A program made the translations under genes and the position numbers. Shown in pieces: positions 5,722 through 8,533 of a stretch of 8,533 nt of DNA (positions are counted from its first letter, which is position 1; each line of letters starts with the position of its first letter). The stretch is from Chloroflexota bacterium (GTDB lineage Bacteria > Chloroflexota > Anaerolineae > Promineifilales > Promineifilaceae), in contig QQUD01000107.1 in NCBI GenBank assembly GCA_008501785.1, positions 1-8,533 on the forward strand, read 5' to 3'. A model generated the notes under the pieces. It saw only the letters and a list, made by a program, of their open reading frames with translations, ran no database searches and was not told the DNA's origin.

Positions 5722-5739
5722 ATTGTAGGAGTTGTCAAA

Positions 5740-6852
5740 ATGGCACAAACAGTTTTACCTGCTCAAAAAAATGTAGAGATGTTGGAGACGGTTACGGCCG
5801 TTTCCACACAACGTCGCTACGATATCGATTGGCTGCGAACCCTGGCTTTGGGGCTGCTCATCATCTACCATGCAACCATCAGCTTTCAACCGTGGGCATC
5901 CTTCATCGGATTCCCCCAAAACGAAGAATCGCTTGAGGTGCTGTGGATTTTCATGGCATTGATCAATGTCTGGCGCATTCCTATTCTCTTCTTGATTTCC
6001 GGTATGGGCGTCTGCTTCGCCATGGAGCGCCGCGACTGGAAACAATTGTTAAAGGATCGAACCGTTCGCATCCTTATCCCTTTCATTTTCGGATATTACA
6101 TCGTGGTTCCAAGTTACATCTATTTGATCTTTAAATTTTATGACTTAGAGACGCAATACAAACCTGATTTTGGACATGTTTGGTTCCTGGCAAACATCTT
6201 TGCCTACGTGTTGCTGCTACTGCCATTTTTGTACTATCTGAAAATGCATCCGAACAACTTCCTTTCACGTACCTTGTCAAAGCTACTCCGCTGGCCAGTG
6301 ATGCTATTTCTGATGGCACTGCCACTCGTAGTTGAAGTATTGCTCATCAATCCTGAAATCTATGCTGGCTATGCCATGACAGCACACGGCTTTTGGCTGG
6401 GCTTGATTTGGTTTGCCACAGGTTTCATGTTTATCTCGTTGAAAGATGTTTTCTGGACAGCAGTGGTTCGCATTCGTTGGATTGCCCTTTCGATTGCATC
6501 TTTGCTCTATTCAGTACGTTTTATCGTTTTTATGTTTGAAGGCTCGCCAAACTGGTTAACTGCAATCGAGTCTATGAGTTGGATGCTGGCTGTCATTGGC
6601 TTTGGCGCACTTCACTTGAACAAACCGTCTAAAAGCTTGAGCTATCTTAACAAAGCGGTCTATCCGGTTTATATCATTCATATGCCTGTGTTGTTCGTTT
6701 TATTGTGCTTTGTACTGCCGCTAGACCTATCAGCAACTCTAAAATTTGCAATTCTAGTAGCAGGCACATTCAGCATCAGTCTGTTCACGTACGAATTCAT
6801 TCTCAAAAGAGTGAAATGGATTCGTCCCCTATTTGGGATGAAGTTTAAATAA
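5740..6852 (+). CDS. Membrane acyltransferase, acyltransferase-3 (OafA-like) family
   Basis: The protein has 370 aa. ATG at 5740 follows TAGGAG (5726-5731) at 8 nt; a TTG seven codons earlier (5719) lies inside the leader hairpin and is less likely. Family signs: the opening motif YDIDWLRTLALGLLIIYH (27-44, with His44 as the putative catalytic residue), the basic segment RDWKQLLKDRTVRILIPF (98-115), HVWFL (146-150), and the late YPVYIIHMPV (308-317). About ten hydrophobic helices fill the length, close to the family norm. Members transfer acetyl or other acyl groups to sugars, lipids or peptides of the cell envelope; the acceptor here is unknown. The first ~25 residues are a non-conserved tail that includes the palindrome-encoded Thr19-Ala-Val. 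It lies 130 nt after the ABC permease in the same orientation, so read-through from that operon is possible. Confidence 0.88.
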   Translation: MAQTVLPAQKNVEMLETVTAVSTQRRYDIDWLRTLALGLLIIYHATISFQPWASFIGFPQNEESLEVLWIFMALINVWRIPILFLISGMGVCFAMERRDWKQLLKDRTVRILIPFIFGYYIVVPSYIYLIFKFYDLETQYKPDFGHVWFLANIFAYVLLLLPFLYYLKMHPNNFLSRTLSKLLRWPVMLFLMALPLVVEVLLINPEIYAGYAMTAHGFWLGLIWFATGFMFISLKDVFWTAVVRIRWIALSIASLLYSVRFIVFMFEGSPNWLTAIESMSWMLAVIGFGALHLNKPSKSLSYLNKAVYPVYIIHMPVLFVLLCFVLPLDLSATLKFAILVAGTFSISLFTYEFILKRVKWIRPLFGMKFK

Positions 6853-6933
6853 TTTTGGTTGCCAATTGATTACGATTTTTTAACTTATAGAAGTTGATAA
6901 GATTCGCTAAATCATTGCGAAATGGAGGATGAT

Positions 6934-7041
6934 ATGGACCAGTTAGCAGTAGTTTCACAATTCTTAGGTGCTTTAGGTATTTTCTTTATGGGGATTGCCG
7001 CGCTTTGGTTTGTGTCGGTTTATAACGATAAGGAAAAATAA
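6934..7041 (+). CDS. Small single-helix membrane protein, 35 aa
   Basis: ATG at 6934 has GGAGG (6924-6928) 5 nt upstream; an in-frame ATG at 6922 lacks a ribosome binding site. The peptide has a polar start (MDQLAVVSQ), a hydrophobic helix of about 20 residues (FLGALGIFFMGIAALWFVSV) and a charged end (YNDKEK, with the stop right after). This is the pattern of small accessory subunits of membrane complexes (CydX, KdpF and similar), but I see no specific match. It lies 81 nt downstream of the acyltransferase and immediately upstream of a strong terminator, so it may be the last gene of that transcript. Too short for homology alone; the ribosome binding site, composition and terminator carry the call. 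Confidence 0.65.
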   Translation: MDQLAVVSQFLGALGIFFMGIAALWFVSVYNDKEK

Positions 7042-7064
7042 TTTCAAAAGCTCGCATTGTATCG

Positions 7065-7105
7065 TCTCACCTGCCTTTGATAGAAGTTAACAAAGACAGG
7101 TGAGA
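7065..7105. terminator. Two-way terminator hairpin between the 35-aa gene and the ATPase
   Basis: TCTCACCTGCCTTTG (7065-7079) and CAAAGACAGGTGAGA (7091-7105) form a 15-bp stem with one C-A mismatch around an 11-nt loop. On the plus strand it is followed by TTCGTTTCGTT, a moderate U-rich tail. It lies 23 nt after the small membrane gene stop and 9 nt past the convergent ATPase stop (7115), so it can end both transcripts. Confidence 0.8.
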
Positions 7106-7114
7106 TTCGTTTCG

Positions 7115-8479
7115 TTAAGCCTTTCCATTCGTCGCTGGTTGATCTGCCAATGTCGCCGCCATATCGCCTTCAACAAAGTAGCTGGCACATGCTTCATCAA
7201 CAAGTTCTGGCGTCAATTTGACGGGGATATTTTCGTAATTGCATATCGCAATCACTGTTTTCACAACGTCTCGTGGATGTACAGCCTGCATCACTCGTTT
7301 GGGGCCTCGATACCACTTCTGCAACAAATGAATAAAGCTCTTTTTATCAAACGGCACATTATAGGCATTGCAGGACATCACAAAAATTTGGTAAAACAGC
7401 TTTTCATCTGGTCCACCAACTTCCACTTTCATTTGAATGCGTCGCAAAAACGCCCCATCAACAAGCTGCATCGGGTCTAGATTTGTTGAAAACACAATCA
7501 ACTGATTAAACGGCACTTCCAAACTTTGACCTGATTGCAAACGCAGAAAGTCAATCCCACTTTCCAAAGGAACAATCCAACGATTCAATAATTCCTGTGG
7601 GCTAATTTGCTGACGACCAAAGTCATCAATCAAAAACATGCCGCCATTCGCCTTCAATTGCAGTGGTGCTTCATATACTTTTGAAGTTGGCTCATACCGT
7701 AAATCAAGCGAATCCATCATCAACTCACCACCAACCATCACCCCAGGTCGCTCAAAAAGTCGCCACCGGTAGTCAATTTTAAGTTTATTAGTGGCACCAC
7801 TCTTTGCCAACATGGCCGTGTGTTCGGGAATGTCATTTTCGCTAATAAGCACGTGCACAAGCGGGTCATAAACACGAATAATTTGGCCGCTGACAGTAAT
7901 CGTATCTGGCAGCCAAATAGGGGAATCTTTTGTCAACAATTCTTTGATTGCTTCGGCAATTGTTGTTTTGCCATTGCCAGGGGGACCGTAAAGGAACAAT
8001 GAGGAACCCGCATTGACTGCAGGGCCAATGCGACGATGGAAATTATCGGGCAACACTAAATGATCCAATGCTTTTTGCACCTGGCTTGGCGTGACCCGAT
8101 TTGAACGTTCAGATTGAATAATAATTGCTTCACAGTAGGTTTCCAATGGAACAGGGGCACGCCCAACGTATTGGCTTTTTTCTAGAGCCGCCCTGGCGCG
8201 TTTGGTCCCTTTTTCTGTCAGACCATAGATGAAACTCAAACTGCCAATTGAGCCAGCTTTTATAACTTCAACCAGATGATCTTGCTTCAAGCGGGCTAAA
8301 ATATCATCAATAACCCGGGCATGTAAACCGAGCACTTCGGTAAAACGAGCCACACTGACATCACCTTCACTATAAAGCAAGCGAAAAACGATGTCTTGCA
8401 ACAATCCTAGTGGAACTCCAAGGTCCTCAATTTTCATTACTGGAGCTAAAATTTCACTTAATCTATCGGCCATTGTCAT
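7115..8479 (-). CDS. wHTH-AAA+ ATPase (MoxR/chaperone-type ATPase)
   Basis: The protein has 454 aa. ATG at 8479 (MTMAD) has AGGG 9 nt upstream; the ATG two codons later (8473) is an alternative. Residues about 20-105 look like a winged helix domain (LGLLQDIVFRLLYSEGD, VIDDILARLKQDHLVEVI, then FIYGLTEKGTKRARAAL), followed by a conserved QYVGRAPVPLETY linker. The AAA+ core has Walker A GPPGNGKT (165-172), Walker B MFLIDDFG (281-288), sensor 1 VFSTN (329-333), arginines in AFLRRI (343-348) and HPRD (401-404) near sensor 2. Blocks such as GQIIRVYDPLVH and YEAPLQLKANGG identify a well-conserved family of unknown function present in Chloroflexota and other phyla, sometimes near pilus or secretion genes. 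It is cytoplasmic and probably hexameric. The partner is not in this window; upstream genes are cut off at 8533. Confidence 0.9.
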   Translation of the reverse strand: MTMADRLSEILAPVMKIEDLGVPLGLLQDIVFRLLYSEGDVSVARFTEVLGLHARVIDDILARLKQDHLVEVIKAGSIGSLSFIYGLTEKGTKRARAALEKSQYVGRAPVPLETYCEAIIIQSERSNRVTPSQVQKALDHLVLPDNFHRRIGPAVNAGSSLFLYGPPGNGKTTIAEAIKELLTKDSPIWLPDTITVSGQIIRVYDPLVHVLISENDIPEHTAMLAKSGATNKLKIDYRWRLFERPGVMVGGELMMDSLDLRYEPTSKVYEAPLQLKANGGMFLIDDFGRQQISPQELLNRWIVPLESGIDFLRLQSGQSLEVPFNQLIVFSTNLDPMQLVDGAFLRRIQMKVEVGGPDEKLFYQIFVMSCNAYNVPFDKKSFIHLLQKWYRGPKRVMQAVHPRDVVKTVIAICNYENIPVKLTPELVDEACASYFVEGDMAATLADQPATNGKA

Positions 8480-8533
8480 ATGGCATTACCCTATCCTTAC
8501 CACCCCAGAGCGACGACGGCTGATGACTACAAT

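Larger units (their letters stand above)
305..5801. repeat. Nine dispersed copies of the palindrome ACGGCCGT(T)
   Basis: Exact 8-bp copies are at 305-312, 566-573, 701-708, 1311-1318, 1517-1524, 1658-1665, 4753-4760, 5679-5686 and 5794-5801. All nine are followed by T on the plus strand, and six are the full palindrome AACGGCCGTT. The copies at 305, 566, 701, 4753 and 5794 are in plus-strand genes and always read ACG GCC GTT (Thr-Ala-Val). The copy at 1311 is in the minus-strand 57-aa gene and reads AAC GGC CGT (Asn-Gly-Arg). The other three are intergenic. Spacing is irregular, which argues against a CRISPR or tandem array. Density is far above chance, roughly 0.1 copy expected in 8.5 kb at about 45% G+C (hand estimate). 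This resembles a highly iterated palindrome family; the biological role is unknown. Confidence 0.9.

Noticed and set aside
5610..5739. Known riboswitch in the acyltransferase leader
   Set aside because: A hairpin is visible, but no conserved core of a known class can be recognised.
305..5801. ACGGCCGT copies as a CRISPR array or a local operator set
   Set aside because: Spacing ranges from about 110 to 3100 nt, the unit is 8-9 bp, and most copies are inside coding sequence.
7100..7480. Plus-strand 126-aa ORF
   Set aside because: It is antisense to the conserved C-terminal part of the AAA+ ATPase and starts inside the terminator hairpin.

Overview
The window looks like a chromosomal segment of an uncultured-type bacterium, most plausibly a member of the Chloroflexota (Anaerolineae-like). 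That placement is inference. It rests on the style of the membrane-anchored repeat/SH3-like signalling protein, the wHTH-AAA+ ATPase family, the fusion of a DUF7662-like domain to an HTH, moderate G+C, and Shine-Dalgarno-led genes with sigma70-type promoters. No rRNA, tRNA, transposase, integrase or CRISPR array was seen.

Layout. (1) Positions 2-1246, plus strand: the 3' part of a large gene that starts outside the window. It encodes helical repeats, one membrane helix, a Pro/Thr/Ala-rich linker, an SH3-like domain and a C-terminal beta-rich domain. (2) A perfect 11-bp hairpin at 1258-1285 separates it from a convergent, easily missed 57-aa gene (1293-1466, minus) with an excellent ribosome binding site. 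A consensus-like promoter at 1713-1741 may drive that gene through a ~240-nt leader. (3) 1757-2260, minus: a DUF7662-like/XRE-HTH regulator, divergent from (4) 2463-3254, plus: an AIM24/TIGR00266 family protein. A compact dyad lies in the shared intergenic region, next to the regulator's own -10 box. (5) A long imperfect hairpin repeat built from ACGGAT-like units (3258-3350) and AT-rich DNA lead to (6) an operon with its own strong promoter (TTGACA-17-TATAGT): a YtrA-type GntR repressor, a YtrB-like ABC ATPase and a six-helix permease. This resembles the ligand-sensing ABC modules tied to cell-envelope stress in Firmicutes. (7) After a leader that can fold into a hairpin comes an OafA-type membrane acyltransferase (5740-6852), then a 35-aa single-helix membrane peptide (6934-7041) and a terminator shared with (8) a minus-strand wHTH-AAA+ ATPase (7115-8479).

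The most unusual signal is not a gene. The palindrome ACGGCCGT occurs nine times, always followed by T on the plus strand, where about 0.1 copy would be expected by chance. Five copies lie in plus-strand genes and all are read in the same frame as Thr-Ala-Val, in linkers or tails. One lies in the 57-aa gene and three are intergenic. This resembles a genome-wide highly iterated palindrome (as HIP1 is in cyanobacteria) rather than a local operator.

Working together: the GntR/ABC operon and the acyltransferase could form an envelope-response neighbourhood, and the DUF7662-HTH protein may regulate itself and the AIM24 gene. Both links are inferred only from position and from dyads in the promoters.
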